The notes: a model not told the origin generated them from the sequence alone. Positions 17,461 through 27,249 are shown, counted from the first letter of the stretch. The stretch is 64,000 bases of DNA from an uncultured Clostridia bacterium (GCA_947627135.1 CANQUV010000006.1:25670-89669); one strand, 5' to 3'. Program-made: numbers and translations.

Positions 17461-17535
17461 CGCCGCATTGAGCGGCGACAAAGGGCGTTGCCCTTTGAAC
17501 CCACGAGCTTTTGAAAAAGCTCGACCAAAACTTTT
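17461..17535. repeat. REP-like intergenic element with three hairpins
   Basis: Three back-to-back inverted repeats: CGCCGC/GCGGCG at 17461-17477, AAAGGGC/GCCCTTT at 17480-17496, and CGAGCTTTT/AAAAAGCTCG at 17504-17523, then CCAAAACTTTTG. The last hairpin plus the AAAACTTTT tail resembles the hairpin in the 143-bp repeats at 52141-52595, pointing to a dispersed family in this genome. Confidence 0.6.
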
Positions 17536-17588
17536 GCTTTTCTTTTATAGAAGTGTTGCTTTTCTCTTTTAAAACTCTTGCATTTGTT

Positions 17589-18071
17589 TTATTTATGATA
17601 CTTTCCGTTTGTAGAAATTTCAAAAGCTCTGTAAATTTGCTCGCACAAAACAACTCTTGCCATTTGATGGGGAAAAGTCATTTTAGACATTGAAAGCTTA
17701 AACTGAGAAGTGATTTTAACTTCTTCTGAAAGTCCCCATGAACCGCCGATTACAAAGTTTATTGTACTGAATCCGTTTAGTGCAATATCATCGATCTTTT
17801 TGGAAAATTCCTTTGATGATATTATTTTGCCCTCAATACATAAAGCCGCCGTGTAAGAACCTTTTTGAATTTTACTTATAATTCTTTTACCTTCTTCGTT
17901 TAAGGTTTTTTCAATATCGGAGCTTGAAGGATTGTTTTTAATTTTTTCTTCATCAAGTTCAATTATATTAAATTTACAAAAGACAGAAAGTCTTTTTTTA
18001 TATTCATCAATAGCTTGAGTCCAGTATTTTTCTTTAAGTTTTCCTATACAAATTATGTTTATATTAAGCAT
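17589..18071 (-). CDS. rlmH: 23S rRNA pseudouridine-1915 N3-methyltransferase
   Basis: A 160-residue SPOUT methyltransferase that methylates Psi1915 in helix 69 of 23S rRNA on the assembled ribosome. It matches RlmH from start to end: INIICIGKLKEKYW at the N-terminus, the knot region FVIGGSWGLSEEVK, and the C-terminal SKMTFPHQMARVVLCEQIYRAFEI. Its ATG overlaps the stop of the upstream metallo-hydrolase gene (TAATG), giving translational coupling. WalJ-type hydrolase and rlmH are also neighbours in Bacillus. Confidence 0.97.
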   Translation of the reverse strand: MLNINIICIGKLKEKYWTQAIDEYKKRLSVFCKFNIIELDEEKIKNNPSSSDIEKTLNEEGKRIISKIQKGSYTAALCIEGKIISSKEFSKKIDDIALNGFSTINFVIGGSWGLSEEVKITSQFKLSMSKMTFPHQMARVVLCEQIYRAFEISTNGKYHK

Positions 18072-18859
18072 TAAAAGATTACTGCCTTTCCGTTTGTTTC
18101 TTCTGAAACCACCTCAAGAATAAAATCGACATTTCTTTTCATATTACAAGAATTAAGTGCGTTTAACGCAGTTGTAAGAGCAAGCTCCGGAGTGTTGTTT
18201 TCACGGCTTAAATGACCTAACATAATTCGTAGCGTTCCGTTCTTAACGAATTCAGGCAATTCCTTTGCACAGCTTTCATTTGAGAGATGTCCCTTGTTTG
18301 ATAAAATACGGTTTTTTAAATAATAGGGGTAAATTCCGTTTTTCAAAAGTTCTATATCGTGGTTTGATTCAATAACCGCAAAGTCACTTGTAATAATACC
18401 GTTTCTTACTTCATCTGTCATTATACCTAAATCAGTTGCAATTATTGCCTTTTTGTCATCTGCGGTAGTAACCTGATAACAACAGCTTTCTGCTGCATCA
18501 TGACTGGTGTTGATTCTTTTAATAAGCATATCTGAAAGTGCAATTTCATTTTCAATTACATTTGTTTTAAATCTGTTTGACAACTTTTCTGTTCTTTCTA
18601 ATTCTCTGAGAGTACCCTTGCTTGCAAACACCGGCGTTTCGTATCTTGACGCAAGTACCTTTAATGCAGAACAGTGGTCTGTATGTTCATGGGTAATGAA
18701 TATAGCCTCAATATTTCTCATATCAAGACCGTTTATGCTCATAGCATTTTCAATTTGTTTACAGCTTCTGCCGGCATCTATTATTATTCCTTTGCCTGAA
18801 CTGCCTATGTAATAACTGTTTCCCTTACTTCCGCTGAAAAGCGGTACAACTTTTGCCAA
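18071..18859 (-). CDS. MBL-fold metallo-hydrolase, WalJ/YycJ-like
   Basis: A 262-residue metallo-beta-lactamase-fold protein. The metal-binding HxHxDH motif is in THEHTDHCS, with further ligands in the SHD and GHLS segments. WalJ-like proteins are probable nucleases of the RNase Z/exonuclease branch, linked to coordination of replication and cell wall. The start was placed at TTG (18857-18859) with AGAGGG upstream, because the only upstream ATG (18925) lies on the far side of the murA terminator at 18880-18911. Length and N-terminus (AKVVPLFSGSKGNSYYIG) then fit the family. Confidence 0.87.
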   Translation of the reverse strand: MAKVVPLFSGSKGNSYYIGSSGKGIIIDAGRSCKQIENAMSINGLDMRNIEAIFITHEHTDHCSALKVLASRYETPVFASKGTLRELERTEKLSNRFKTNVIENEIALSDMLIKRINTSHDAAESCCYQVTTADDKKAIIATDLGIMTDEVRNGIITSDFAVIESNHDIELLKNGIYPYYLKNRILSNKGHLSNESCAKELPEFVKNGTLRIMLGHLSRENNTPELALTTALNALNSCNMKRNVDFILEVVSEETNGKAVIF

Positions 18860-18879
18860 ATCATATCCCTCTGTTTTAC

Positions 18880-18911
18880 AAAATAAATAAAGGGGTACAA
18901 AAATGTACCCC
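18880..18911 (-). terminator. terminator after murA
   Basis: Arms GGGGTACA / TGTACCCC with a four-base loop, then TTTATTTATTTTG on the minus strand. Its position fixes the start of the next gene. Confidence 0.85.
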
Positions 18912-18927
18912 GTAAAGTTTAGCAAAA

Positions 18928-20223
18928 TTAAGCGTTTGCTTTAGCTTCAATCTCTTCTTCAAAAACAACTTTCTTAATATTTGCGCCTAAAGCACTGAAC
19001 TTTTCAATTATTTCTTCGTATCCTCTTTCAATGTACTGAATACTTAAAATTTCAGTAGTGCCTTTAGCACAAAGGGCTGCAATAATCATAGCAACGCCCG
19101 CACGAAGGTCGGTGGCTTTAACAGGAGCAGCAGTAAGCTCTTTTCCGCCTTCAATGATGGCCAGTCGGCTTTCAACAGAAATTTGAGCACCCATTCTTAA
19201 AAGTTCGTTAATATATTGATATCGGTTATCCCATACGTTTTCGTTTATGATGCTTGTACCGGGTACAGTTGTAAGTAACGCTGCAAACTGAGGTTGGCAA
19301 TCAGTGGGAAAACCCGGGTGGGGCATTGTTTTAATGTTACATTTACGAAGCGGACGCTTTGTTGCGTCAACCCTTACAGATTCATCGTATTCAGTAACAT
19401 CAACGCCCATTTCACGAAGTTTAGCTGTAATGGCATCTAAATGTTTGGGAGTAATATTTTTAACTAAAATATTACCTCTTGTTGCAGCGGCGGCACACAT
19501 ATATGTTCCTGCTTCGATCTGATCGGGAATAATTGAGTAATTAACTCCCCTTAAAAAGTCAACACCTTTAATTTTAATAACATCTGTACCTGCACCTTTT
19601 ATATTTGCACCCATAGAGTTTAAAAAGTTTGCAAGGTCAACAATATGAGGTTCTTTAGCAGCATTTTCAATAATGGTTTTGCCTTCTGCTTTAACGGCAG
19701 CAAGCATAATATTCATTGTTGCGCCAACTGATACAACATCAAGATAAATATGGTTTCCTATTAAACTGCCGTTACAGTCAAGGTCAATAATTGCACCGTC
19801 TATCAATTTTGAATCAGCGCCTAAAAGCTGAAAACCCTTTAAATGTTGGTCGATAGGACGAACACCAAAGTCACATCCGCCGGGAAGGGCTACTTTTGCT
19901 TTTTTATATTTTCCAAGCAAGGCACCCAGTAAATAATAAGACGCACGCATACCTCTTACAGAAGGTGACGTAGCGCAATAGGTGTTTATATGTGTTGGAT
20001 CTATATATAATGTTGATTTATTTACTCTTTTAACTTCGGCACCCATACTTTGTAAAATTTTGCCTATAAGGGTAACATCACTAATGTTGGGAATATTTTC
20101 AATTGTACAAGGTTCATCACAAAGAATAACTGCAGGGATAATTGCTACTGCGGCATTTTTAGCACCGCTGATTGAAACTTCACCAAATAATTTATTTCCG
20201 CCCGTAACTACAAATTTTTCCAA
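18928..20223 (-). CDS. murA: UDP-N-acetylglucosamine 1-carboxyvinyltransferase
   Basis: A 431-residue enolpyruvyl transferase, first committed step of peptidoglycan synthesis (PEP plus UDP-GlcNAc). Key pieces: SGAKNAAVAIIPA near the start, the conserved Arg/Gly loop VRGMRASYYLLGALLGKY, and the active-site loop PGGCDFGVRPIDQHLKG with the catalytic Cys that fosfomycin attacks. The chosen start is TTG at 20221-20223, nine bases after GGAG; a TTG at 20238 is possible but leaves no ribosome site. It is the first gene of its transcript and is closed by its own terminator. Confidence 0.95.
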   Translation of the reverse strand: MEKFVVTGGNKLFGEVSISGAKNAAVAIIPAVILCDEPCTIENIPNISDVTLIGKILQSMGAEVKRVNKSTLYIDPTHINTYCATSPSVRGMRASYYLLGALLGKYKKAKVALPGGCDFGVRPIDQHLKGFQLLGADSKLIDGAIIDLDCNGSLIGNHIYLDVVSVGATMNIMLAAVKAEGKTIIENAAKEPHIVDLANFLNSMGANIKGAGTDVIKIKGVDFLRGVNYSIIPDQIEAGTYMCAAAATRGNILVKNITPKHLDAITAKLREMGVDVTEYDESVRVDATKRPLRKCNIKTMPHPGFPTDCQPQFAALLTTVPGTSIINENVWDNRYQYINELLRMGAQISVESRLAIIEGGKELTAAPVKATDLRAGVAMIIAALCAKGTTEILSIQYIERGYEEIIEKFSALGANIKKVVFEEEIEAKANA

Positions 20224-20867
20224 GCTTGCACACTCCAATACAATTTTGTATGATATACTTATTGTTTAATATTTAATAAAAATTATTTTAAAAGATTTAT
20301 AATATCGAAAAAGAAAAAACCGAATATATTGTGTTCAATTATTACAAAACTATTAAAAAACACAAGTTGTTGTGGTTACAATAAAGTTAAAAAATTTTCT
20401 TTAACATAAAAACTATAATACATTGTGTAACTAAAGTCAATGATTAAAATAAAACTGTAACCTATTTTTAGCAAACTTGTATGCAAAACAGAACAATGTT
20501 GTAATTTTTATTTTAAAATTGACCAAATTTTGTAATAATTAATTTATTATTGCTTTTAAGAATTATAAAGCGCACGAATTTTAGGTAAAAGTATTAAAAG
20601 CCTGATATTTATATGTAAAAATTCTGAAAATTTAATATTCACCTTATATTTAAGTATAAAAAACTTATGGTTATTGTGTTTTTTATTTATTTTAAAACAG
20701 TTATAGTTAAATTTATTAAATTAAAATTAAAGTATATGTGTAATTTCAGGATACTAAAATATAATTTTAAATAATAAAATAAAGGTCTGTTAATTTTTTT
20801 GAAAGTTATAAATTAAATAAATTAACAATAATTTGTATAAAAATATGAAAAAATTGTGGAATTTTTA
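20224..20867. other. very AT-rich divergent intergenic region between murA and glgB
   Basis: About 650 bases, strongly AT-rich, without an open frame of coding character on either strand. Several short A/T direct and inverted repeats occur, but no DnaA-box cluster, RNA gene or riboswitch could be recognised. It must hold the murA promoter; I cannot choose one with confidence. Confidence 0.6.
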
Positions 20868-20896
20868 TTGTTTTTTTTGGAAGAATAAGTTATAAT
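20868..20896 (+). promoter_or_regulatory. likely promoter of glgB
   Basis: TTGTTT (20868-20873), 17 bases, TATAAT (20891-20896). It would give a leader of about 100 bases before the ATG. Confidence 0.55.
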
Positions 20897-21002
20897 AACC
20901 TTACATAAATATATCAATAAGTATAAAACTGTATAATTTAAACTATTACAGTCTGTAAGTGATATATAATTTAGTATTAAATAAAGTAAGGAAGTGCATA
21001 AA

Positions 21003-23042
21003 ATGGCAGATTATTTATCTCCTTTAGATGATTTTTTAAGCGGTAACAGTTTAAGCTCATATAAATATATGGGTGCTCACCGTGCAAACATGTTTGGTCG
21101 TGAGGGTGTCGTGTTTAGAGTGTGGGCACCGCAGGCAAAATCGGTTTCAATAGTAGGTGACTTTAACGGCTGGGATATCGATGCAACCTTCATGGGTAAA
21201 ATAAGCGATGCCGGTATTTGGGAGTGCTTTATTTCTGATGTTATAGATAATTTAAGCATTTATAAATATTGTGTTGAAACAGCATGGGGCGAGCGTTTTA
21301 TGAAATCAGATCCATACGCTTTTTATGGTGAATTAAGGCCAAATAACGCCTCAATGTTTTACGATTTAGAAGGTTATCAATGGAATGACGATATATGGCT
21401 TGACAAAAGAACAAACAACCTCGATAAGCCATTAAATATTTATGAGATTCATGCAGGCTCTTGGAAAAAGTATGATTTCGGATACGGTGAAAGCTTTAAT
21501 TATCGGTCTCTTGCAGATGAGCTTGTCCCCTATGTGAAGGAAATGGGATATACTCATATTGAGATGATGCCTTTAACCGAATATCCTTTCGACGGTTCCT
21601 GGGGATATCAGGTAACTGGATACTTTGCACCAACATCCCGTTACGGAGAACCTAAAGATTTTATGTATTTAATTGATAAATGCCATCAGGCAGGAATAGG
21701 AGTCATTATAGATTGGGTACCTGCACATTTTCCAAAAGATGCACACGGTCTTGCAAGATTTGACGGAAGTGCCTGCTATGAATATGAAGACTGGCGCAAA
21801 GGTGAGCATAAAGAATGGGGAACATATATATTTAATTACAGCAGATATGAAGTTAAAAGTTTTCTGATGTCAAGTGCTAATTTCTGGCTTGAAGAATATC
21901 ATATTGACGGCATACGAATGGATGCAGTTGCTTCAATGCTTTATCTTGACTACAATAGAAATGACGGAGAATGGGTACCTAACTGTTTTGGAGGCAAGGA
22001 ACATCTTGAAGCAGTTGATTTTTTAAAACAGTTAAATACAAGCATACTTGAAGCACATCCGGACGTTATGATGATTGCAGAGGAAAGTACAGCATGGCCA
22101 ATGGTAACAAAGCCTGCTTCAGAGGGTGGACTGGGCTTTAATTATAAATGGAATATGGGTTGGATGAACGATATGCTTGCATATTTAAGAGAAGACCCGC
22201 TTTACAGACCTTATCACCACGGAAAAATCACATTTTCTCTTGTATATGCTTTTTCGGAAAACTTTATTTTACCGATTTCTCACGATGAAGTTGTTTACGG
22301 AAAATGTTCTCTTATTAATAAAATGCCCGGGGATTTAAACCAAAAAGCAGCCGGTGTAAGATCATTTATGACTTATATGATGACTCATCCGGGCAAAAAG
22401 CTTACATTTATGGGTACAGAACTGGGTCAGTTTAATGAGTGGAACTTTGAAAATCAGCTCGATTGGCAGCTTCTGGCAAATGAAACAAATCAAAATATCA
22501 ACAAGTTTTTTAACGCATTAAACCACTTTTATCTTGATCATGCTGAATTATGGCAAGAAGATTATTCATGGAAAGGTTTTCAATGGATAAGACATGATGA
22601 TCATGAAAAATCAATTATCAGTTTCAGAAGAATGGACAGAAATGAAAATGAACTTATAGTTGTTGTAAATTTTCAGCCTGTTTTGAGGGAACAGTATGTG
22701 ATCGGAGTTCCTTATGCAGGTAAATATGCAGAAGTATTTAATACAGACAGTGAAGAATTCGGCGGAAGCGGTATTACAAACGGAAAAGAAATTAAAACAA
22801 AAGTTAAAAAATCAGACAATATGGCACAATCGATTTCAATTACAGTTCCGCCGATGAGTGCAGTTATCTTTAAACTAACAGAAAAAAGCGTACCCCGGAA
22901 AAAGAAAACTGTTGCAAAGAAATCAAAAACTGCTGCTGAAAAATTAACAGAAAAAAAATCAACGGAAGCTGAAAAGTCTGAGAAAAAATCAACGGAAGCT
23001 AAAAAACCTGATCAAAAGGAAAAGTTAAAAGCCGAAAAATAA
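21003..23042 (+). CDS. glgB: 1,4-alpha-glucan branching enzyme with lysine-rich tail
   Basis: A 679-residue GH13 enzyme that makes alpha-1,6 branches in glycogen. An N-terminal CBM48-like domain (VFRVWAPQAKSVSIVGDFNGW) is followed by the barrel: YTHIEMMPLTEYPFDGSWGYQ, nucleophile Asp in IDGIRMDAVASML, acid/base Glu in MMIAEEST, and ISHDEVVYGK. A C-terminal beta domain ends near residue 627. The last ~50 residues are an odd K/E/A/T tail with repeats such as KKSTEAEKSEKKSTEAKK, absent from usual GlgB proteins. Start: AAGGAAG lies 9 bases before ATG 21003; GTG at 20994 abuts that site. The gene stands alone; no other glg gene is beside it. Confidence 0.95.
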   Translation: MADYLSPLDDFLSGNSLSSYKYMGAHRANMFGREGVVFRVWAPQAKSVSIVGDFNGWDIDATFMGKISDAGIWECFISDVIDNLSIYKYCVETAWGERFMKSDPYAFYGELRPNNASMFYDLEGYQWNDDIWLDKRTNNLDKPLNIYEIHAGSWKKYDFGYGESFNYRSLADELVPYVKEMGYTHIEMMPLTEYPFDGSWGYQVTGYFAPTSRYGEPKDFMYLIDKCHQAGIGVIIDWVPAHFPKDAHGLARFDGSACYEYEDWRKGEHKEWGTYIFNYSRYEVKSFLMSSANFWLEEYHIDGIRMDAVASMLYLDYNRNDGEWVPNCFGGKEHLEAVDFLKQLNTSILEAHPDVMMIAEESTAWPMVTKPASEGGLGFNYKWNMGWMNDMLAYLREDPLYRPYHHGKITFSLVYAFSENFILPISHDEVVYGKCSLINKMPGDLNQKAAGVRSFMTYMMTHPGKKLTFMGTELGQFNEWNFENQLDWQLLANETNQNINKFFNALNHFYLDHAELWQEDYSWKGFQWIRHDDHEKSIISFRRMDRNENELIVVVNFQPVLREQYVIGVPYAGKYAEVFNTDSEEFGGSGITNGKEIKTKVKKSDNMAQSISITVPPMSAVIFKLTEKSVPRKKKTVAKKSKTAAEKLTEKKSTEAEKSEKKSTEAKKPDQKEKLKAEK

Positions 23043-23225
23043 TTGAACATAAAAAGTTTGGCAAAGATTGAAAAAAGATTTCAGGGTTAAGTGATTCAGC
23101 ACATTGTTGCAGTCTGTGACTGCGAAATCATATTAATAATTAATAATAAAATCGGTTGCAATAAAAATATTAAAAAGTTTTTTGTTTCATTTTGTGACCT
23201 TAAACCTAAAAAAATAAAACAAATC

Positions 23226-23254
23226 TTTACTTTTTAAATTTTTAGTAGTATAAT
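23226..23254 (+). promoter_or_regulatory. promoter of the thiamin operon
   Basis: TTTACT (23226-23231), 17 bases, TATAAT (23249-23254), about 14 bases before the TPP riboswitch. Confidence 0.7.
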
Positions 23255-23267
23255 TTTATCAAATGAA

Positions 23268-23352
23268 ATAGGGGAGCTTGTGTACAGGCTGAGAGGAAAT
23301 GAACTGACATTTCGACCCATAACCTGATTTGGATAATGCCAACGAAGGGACA
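23268..23352 (+). ncRNA. TPP riboswitch (THI element)
   Basis: Carries the conserved blocks in order: GGGGAGC at the 5' side, GGCTGAGAGG, a variable hairpin, then GACCC, ACCTGATTTGGATAATGCC and AACGAAGGGA. Thiamin pyrophosphate binding would shut down the downstream thi genes. A separate terminator hairpin follows at 23382-23411, so control is at transcription. Confidence 0.97.
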
Positions 23353-23381
23353 TAGGTTTAATTTTATTATTAAAACAATTT

Positions 23382-23411
23382 AGTGTGTCGCTGTTGGCGG
23401 CACACTTTTTT
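23382..23411 (+). terminator. riboswitch-controlled intrinsic terminator
   Basis: A 10-bp stem AGTGTGTCGC / GCGGCACACT (one G-T pair) with a five-base loop, followed by six T, placed 30 bases after the TPP aptamer and 23 bases before thiE. Confidence 0.88.
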
Positions 23412-23433
23412 GTATGAATTTAAGGACAATAAT

Positions 23434-24093
23434 ATGAAATTACAAAAAAATAACCTGCTTTTATACTTAGTAACAGATAACAGATGGGCGATTGATACAG
23501 AATCCCTCTATAAACAAATTGAAAAAGCAATTTTAAATGGTGTAACGATAGTTCAGTACAGAGAGAAAAATCTGGGGAATATGAAAAATGAAAAATATAT
23601 TGAAGAGGCTGTTAAAATAAAAGAATTATGTAATAAACATAACATTCCTTTTATTATTAACGATGATCCGTATTTTGCAAAAGAAATTAACGCAGATGGA
23701 GTTCATGTGGGACAGGAAGATATGCCTGTAATAAAAGCAAGAGAAATTTTAGGTCAAGACAAAATCATCGGGACAAGCGCACACAATGTGGGTGAAGCTG
23801 AAAAAGCAGAAAAAGAAGGCGCTGATTATATCGGTGTAGGTGCAGTTTTTGGTTCAAAAACAAAGAAGAATGTATCAAAAATGACTCCTTTACTTTTAAA
23901 GAAAATTGCAAACTCTGTATCAATTCCTGTTGTAGCAATAGGAGGAATAAATGAAAACAATATCGATATGTTACAATGTACAAATATTTCCGGAATAGCG
24001 GTAATTTCTGCAATTTTAGCAAAAAATGATATTGAAACTGCAACGAAAGTTTTAAAAGAAAAAGCAAGAGGTGTTGTTAATGTCACAAATTAA
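23434..24093 (+). CDS. thiE: thiamin phosphate synthase
   Basis: A 219-residue TIM-barrel enzyme joining HMP pyrophosphate and thiazole phosphate to make thiamin phosphate. Diagnostic pieces: VQYREK near residue 45, IINDDPYFAKEINADGVHVGQEDMP, and the pyrophosphate loop GVGAVFGSKTKKNV followed by VVAIGGI. That loop is of the true ThiE type, unlike the last gene of the operon. The start at 23434 lies just after AAGGA; the frame upstream runs through the riboswitch terminator. First gene of the thi operon, overlapping thiD by 14 bases. Confidence 0.95.
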   Translation: MKLQKNNLLLYLVTDNRWAIDTESLYKQIEKAILNGVTIVQYREKNLGNMKNEKYIEEAVKIKELCNKHNIPFIINDDPYFAKEINADGVHVGQEDMPVIKAREILGQDKIIGTSAHNVGEAEKAEKEGADYIGVGAVFGSKTKKNVSKMTPLLLKKIANSVSIPVVAIGGINENNIDMLQCTNISGIAVISAILAKNDIETATKVLKEKARGVVNVTN

Positions 24094-24880
24094 AGCAGTA
24101 CTTTCAATTGCAGGTTCTGATTGCAGCGGAGGTGCAGGAATACAGGCCGATTTAAAAACCTTTTCTTCGCTAAACGTTTACGGAATGAGTGTTATAACCT
24201 CTGTTGTTGCCGAAAATACAAAAAACGTTTTATCTGTTTATGATTTACCGGATCATATAATAAAAAGTCAAATTGAGGCTGTATTTGAAGATATTGAAAT
24301 TTCAGCAGTAAAAGTCGGAATGATAAAAAGCAAAGTAATTATGCAGACGGTTTTTGAATCCTTAAAAAAACATAATGCACAAAATATAATTTGTGACCCT
24401 GTAATGCTTGCAAAGGGCGGGAAAGAACTTATGGATAAAGATGCTGTAAAATATCTTATAGACTTTGTAATTCCCTGTTGTAACGTTTTTACTCCCAATA
24501 TTCCCGAAACAGAGGTTATTTTAAACAAAAGTATAAAAACGGAAGATGATATGATAAAGGCATCAATTGAAATTTGTAAGCTGGGCACAAAATCCTGCCT
24601 TATAAAGGGCGGTCATTTTGAAGGTGAAGCAATAGATATATTATATATGAATAATCAGGTACATAAATTTATATCTGAAAGAATAAATACAAAGAATACA
24701 CACGGAACAGGATGTACTCTGTCTTCTGCAATAGCATCCTTTATTGCAAAGGGCTATGAAATTCCAATGGCTGTGAGCAAGGCTAAAGCTTATATTACCG
24801 GGGCTATTGAAAATTCACTTGATATAGGAAAAGGAAACGGACCGCTAAATCATTTTTACAATATAAAATATACAAATTAA
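24080..24880 (+). CDS. thiD: hydroxymethylpyrimidine (phosphate) kinase
   Basis: A 266-residue ribokinase-fold enzyme that phosphorylates HMP and HMP-P to HMP-PP. Conserved features: [20 protein letters not shown] at the N-terminus, the [10 protein letters not shown] segment, and the C-terminal anion-hole/catalytic loop [15 protein letters not shown]. The ATG at 24080 overlaps the end of thiE and has AGAGG before it. It provides the pyrimidine half for ThiE, while thiC directly downstream makes HMP-P. Confidence 0.96.
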   Translation: MSQIKAVLSIAGSDCSGGAGIQADLKTFSSLNVYGMSVITSVVAENTKNVLSVYDLPDHIIKSQIEAVFEDIEISAVKVGMIKSKVIMQTVFESLKKHNAQNIICDPVMLAKGGKELMDKDAVKYLIDFVIPCCNVFTPNIPETEVILNKSIKTEDDMIKASIEICKLGTKSCLIKGGHFEGEAIDILYMNNQVHKFISERINTKNTHGTGCTLSSAIASFIAKGYEIPMAVSKAKAYITGAIENSLDIGKGNGPLNHFYNIKYTN

Positions 24881-24893
24881 AATGGAGGTTTTC

Positions 24894-26207
24894 ATGAGAA
24901 ATTACAAAACACAAATGGAGGCAGCAAAAAAGGGTATTATAACTCCTGAATTGAAAACAGTTGCAAAAAAGGAATATATAGATGAAGAAAAATTAAGAGA
25001 ACTGGTTGCCTGCGGACAGGTTGCAATTCCTGCAAATGTAAACCATACCTCACTGTCTGCTGAAGGAATCGGTTCAGGGCTTAAAACAAAGATTAATGTA
25101 AATCTGGGTATTTCCGGTGACTGTAAAGATTATTCAGTAGAAATGCAAAAGGTCCAAATGGCAATAGACTTTGGCTGTGAAGCAATTATGGATTTAAGCA
25201 ACTACGGAAAAACCAACACTTTTAGAACAGAACTTATAAAAATGTCTCCTGCTATGATAGGAACAGTTCCTATGTATGATGCAATCGGATATCTTGATAA
25301 GGATTTGCTGGAAATTACGGCAAAGGATTTTTTAAAGGTAGTTGAGGCTCACGCAAAAGAGGGAGTTGATTTTCAGACAATTCATGCAGGAATCAATAAG
25401 CGTGCAGTTGAAGCATTTAAAAGACAGGGCAGACTTACAAACATAGTATCCCGAGGCGGCTCTCTGCTTTTTGCATGGATGGAAATGACAGGTAATGAAA
25501 ATCCATTATATGAGTATTACGATGAAGTTCTTGAAATTTTAAGAGAATATGATGTAACTATAAGTCTTGGAGATGCGTTGCGCCCCGGCTGTATTAACGA
25601 TTCAACAGATGCGGGTCAAATTAGCGAGCTTATAGAGCTTGGAGATTTAACCAAGCGAGCATGGGAAAAGGATGTTCAGGTAATGGTAGAGGGACCCGGT
25701 CACATGGCGATGAATGAAATTGCAGCAAATATGACAATTCAAAAAAGACTTTGCCATAATGCACCTTTCTATGTTTTAGGACCTCTTGTTACAGATATTG
25801 CACCGGGATATGACCACATAACATCAGCAATAGGAGGGGCAATTGCAGCGGCAAACGGAGCAGATTTTCTTTGCTATGTAACTCCTGCGGAACATTTAAG
25901 ACTACCTGATGTAAATGATGTAAAAGAGGGAATAGTAGCGTCAAAAATTGCAGCACACGCCGCAGATATTGCAAAAGGAATTCCTCACGCAAGAGATATT
26001 GATAATAAAATGAGCGATGCCCGTAGAAGAGTAGATTGGGATGAAATGTTCAAATACGCAATAGACGGTGAAAAGGCAAAAGCATATTTTGAATCTACAC
26101 CTCCACAGGACAGACACACCTGTTCAATGTGCGGAAAAATGTGTGCCATGAGAACAACCAATATGATTTTAGCAGGAGAAAAGGTTAAATTCTGCACAGA
26201 AAAATAA
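24894..26207 (+). CDS. thiC: phosphomethylpyrimidine synthase (radical SAM)
   Basis: A 437-residue enzyme that rearranges aminoimidazole ribotide to HMP-P. It has the short Gram-positive form without the extra N-terminal domain. Recognisable blocks: [83 protein letters not shown], and the C-terminal cysteine cluster CSMCGKMC that holds the [4Fe-4S] cluster. The start at 24894 follows GGAGG; the ATG at 24882 contains that site within its own first codons. Confidence 0.97.
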   Translation: MRNYKTQMEAAKKGIITPELKTVAKKEYIDEEKLRELVACGQVAIPANVNHTSLSAEGIGSGLKTKINVNLGISGDCKDYSVEMQKVQMAIDFGCEAIMDLSNYGKTNTFRTELIKMSPAMIGTVPMYDAIGYLDKDLLEITAKDFLKVVEAHAKEGVDFQTIHAGINKRAVEAFKRQGRLTNIVSRGGSLLFAWMEMTGNENPLYEYYDEVLEILREYDVTISLGDALRPGCINDSTDAGQISELIELGDLTKRAWEKDVQVMVEGPGHMAMNEIAANMTIQKRLCHNAPFYVLGPLVTDIAPGYDHITSAIGGAIAAANGADFLCYVTPAEHLRLPDVNDVKEGIVASKIAAHAADIAKGIPHARDIDNKMSDARRRVDWDEMFKYAIDGEKAKAYFESTPPQDRHTCSMCGKMCAMRTTNMILAGEKVKFCTEK

Positions 26208-26216
26208 GGAGAAATT

Positions 26217-26411
26217 ATGATTACAATAAACGGAGAACAGTTTGACTTGCAGGAGATAAAACTGTCTGATTATTTAAAGGCGAAAAGCTTTATGACGGAG
26301 CGTATTGCAATTGAATTAAACGGCGAGATTCTTCCAAAAACAAAATATAATGAAACAATTTTGAAAGACGGCGATGAAGCAGAGGTAGTCAGTTTTGTGG
26401 GCGGAGGCTGA
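26217..26411 (+). CDS. thiS: sulfur carrier protein ThiS
   Basis: A 64-residue ubiquitin-like carrier ending in the required Gly-Gly (SFVGGG). The C-terminus is adenylated by ThiF, then thiocarboxylated, and gives its sulfur to ThiG for the thiazole ring. AAGGAG precedes the ATG; spacing to thiC is 9 bases. Confidence 0.96.
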   Translation: MITINGEQFDLQEIKLSDYLKAKSFMTERIAIELNGEILPKTKYNETILKDGDEAEVVSFVGGG

Positions 26412-26436
26412 TTTATAAATTAATCGGGAGATTTAT

Positions 26437-27249
26437 ATGGAAATAAAGCTAAACGGGAATACAACAAATTTTAAAGGCGAAACACTTTTTGATTTATGCA
26501 GAAACTTCGGTTTTAAAGAAGACGAAACCACAGTAAAAATAATAAACGGTTTTCAGGTTTCAGAAAATACGGCTTTAAAAGTAAAAGATGAAATCGTACT
26601 TATTAAAAAAGGAGAATATCCTAATGAACAAGAGTTTGAATGTATGCTTTCAGCAAGACATACACCAAAGGTTTATGAAAAGGTTAAGAAATCCCGTGTT
26701 GCAGTTGCAGGTTTGGGAGGACTCGGCTCAAATATAGCAATAAATCTTGCCAGGACAGGTGTAGGAACTCTTCACTTAATAGATTATGATGTTGTAGAAC
26801 CCAGCAATTTAAACCGACAACAATATTTAATAAAGCATTTGGGAATGGAAAAAACAAAAGCGCTGAAAGAACAAATTCATGATATAAATCCGTATGTAAA
26901 GGTTATTGTTCATAATGAAAAAATAACCGAAGAAAATTGCCTAAGAATTTTTAAAGATGATTTTATAATTTGTGAAGCCTTTGACAACCCGGAATCAAAA
27001 GCTATGCTTGTTAATAAACTGCTTGAGAAAAGAAAAGATGTATATATTATAGCTTCTTCGGGGATGGCAGGATATTTCAGCAGTAACAGTATTAAGACAA
27101 AAAAGATTACAGACAGATTTTACGTTTGCGGCGATATGGAAAACAGTGCAAAACAAGGTATGGGACTTATGGCGCCAAGAGTATCAGTTTGCGCAGGGCA
27201 TCAAAGCAATATGGCGCTTAGAATTATTCTGTCTGAATATGAAAGTTAG
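26437..27249 (+). CDS. thiF: ThiS adenylyltransferase ThiF with an N-terminal ThiS-like domain
   Basis: A 270-residue protein in two parts. Residues 1-65 are a ubiquitin-like fold similar to ThiS ([17 protein letters not shown]) but without the Gly-Gly end. Residues ~85-270 are the E1-like Rossmann domain: [21 protein letters not shown] binds [20 protein letters not shown] follows. It activates the C-terminus of ThiS. The extra N-terminal domain is found in some clostridial ThiF proteins; its lack of GG means it cannot itself carry sulfur and may be structural or a decoy. Confidence 0.92.
   Translation: MEIKLNGNTTNFKGETLFDLCRNFGFKEDETTVKIINGFQVSENTALKVKDEIVLIKKGEYPNEQEFECMLSARHTPKVYEKVKKSRVAVAGLGGLGSNIAINLARTGVGTLHLIDYDVVEPSNLNRQQYLIKHLGMEKTKALKEQIHDINPYVKVIVHNEKITEENCLRIFKDDFIICEAFDNPESKAMLVNKLLEKRKDVYIIASSGMAGYFSSNSIKTKKITDRFYVCGDMENSAKQGMGLMAPRVSVCAGHQSNMALRIILSEYES

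Noticed and set aside
17429..17653. N-terminal extension of RqcH by 75 residues
   Set aside because: It is translated from the triple-hairpin intergenic element and overlaps rlmH; the start at 17428 has a good ribosome site and the family N-terminus.
18860..18925. Longer start for the WalJ-like protein
   Set aside because: It would begin before the murA terminator hairpin; the TTG at 18859 with AGAGGG is after it.
20224..20990. Replication origin in the AT-rich murA-glgB gap
   Set aside because: No DnaA-box cluster and neither dnaA, dnaN nor rpmH is nearby.
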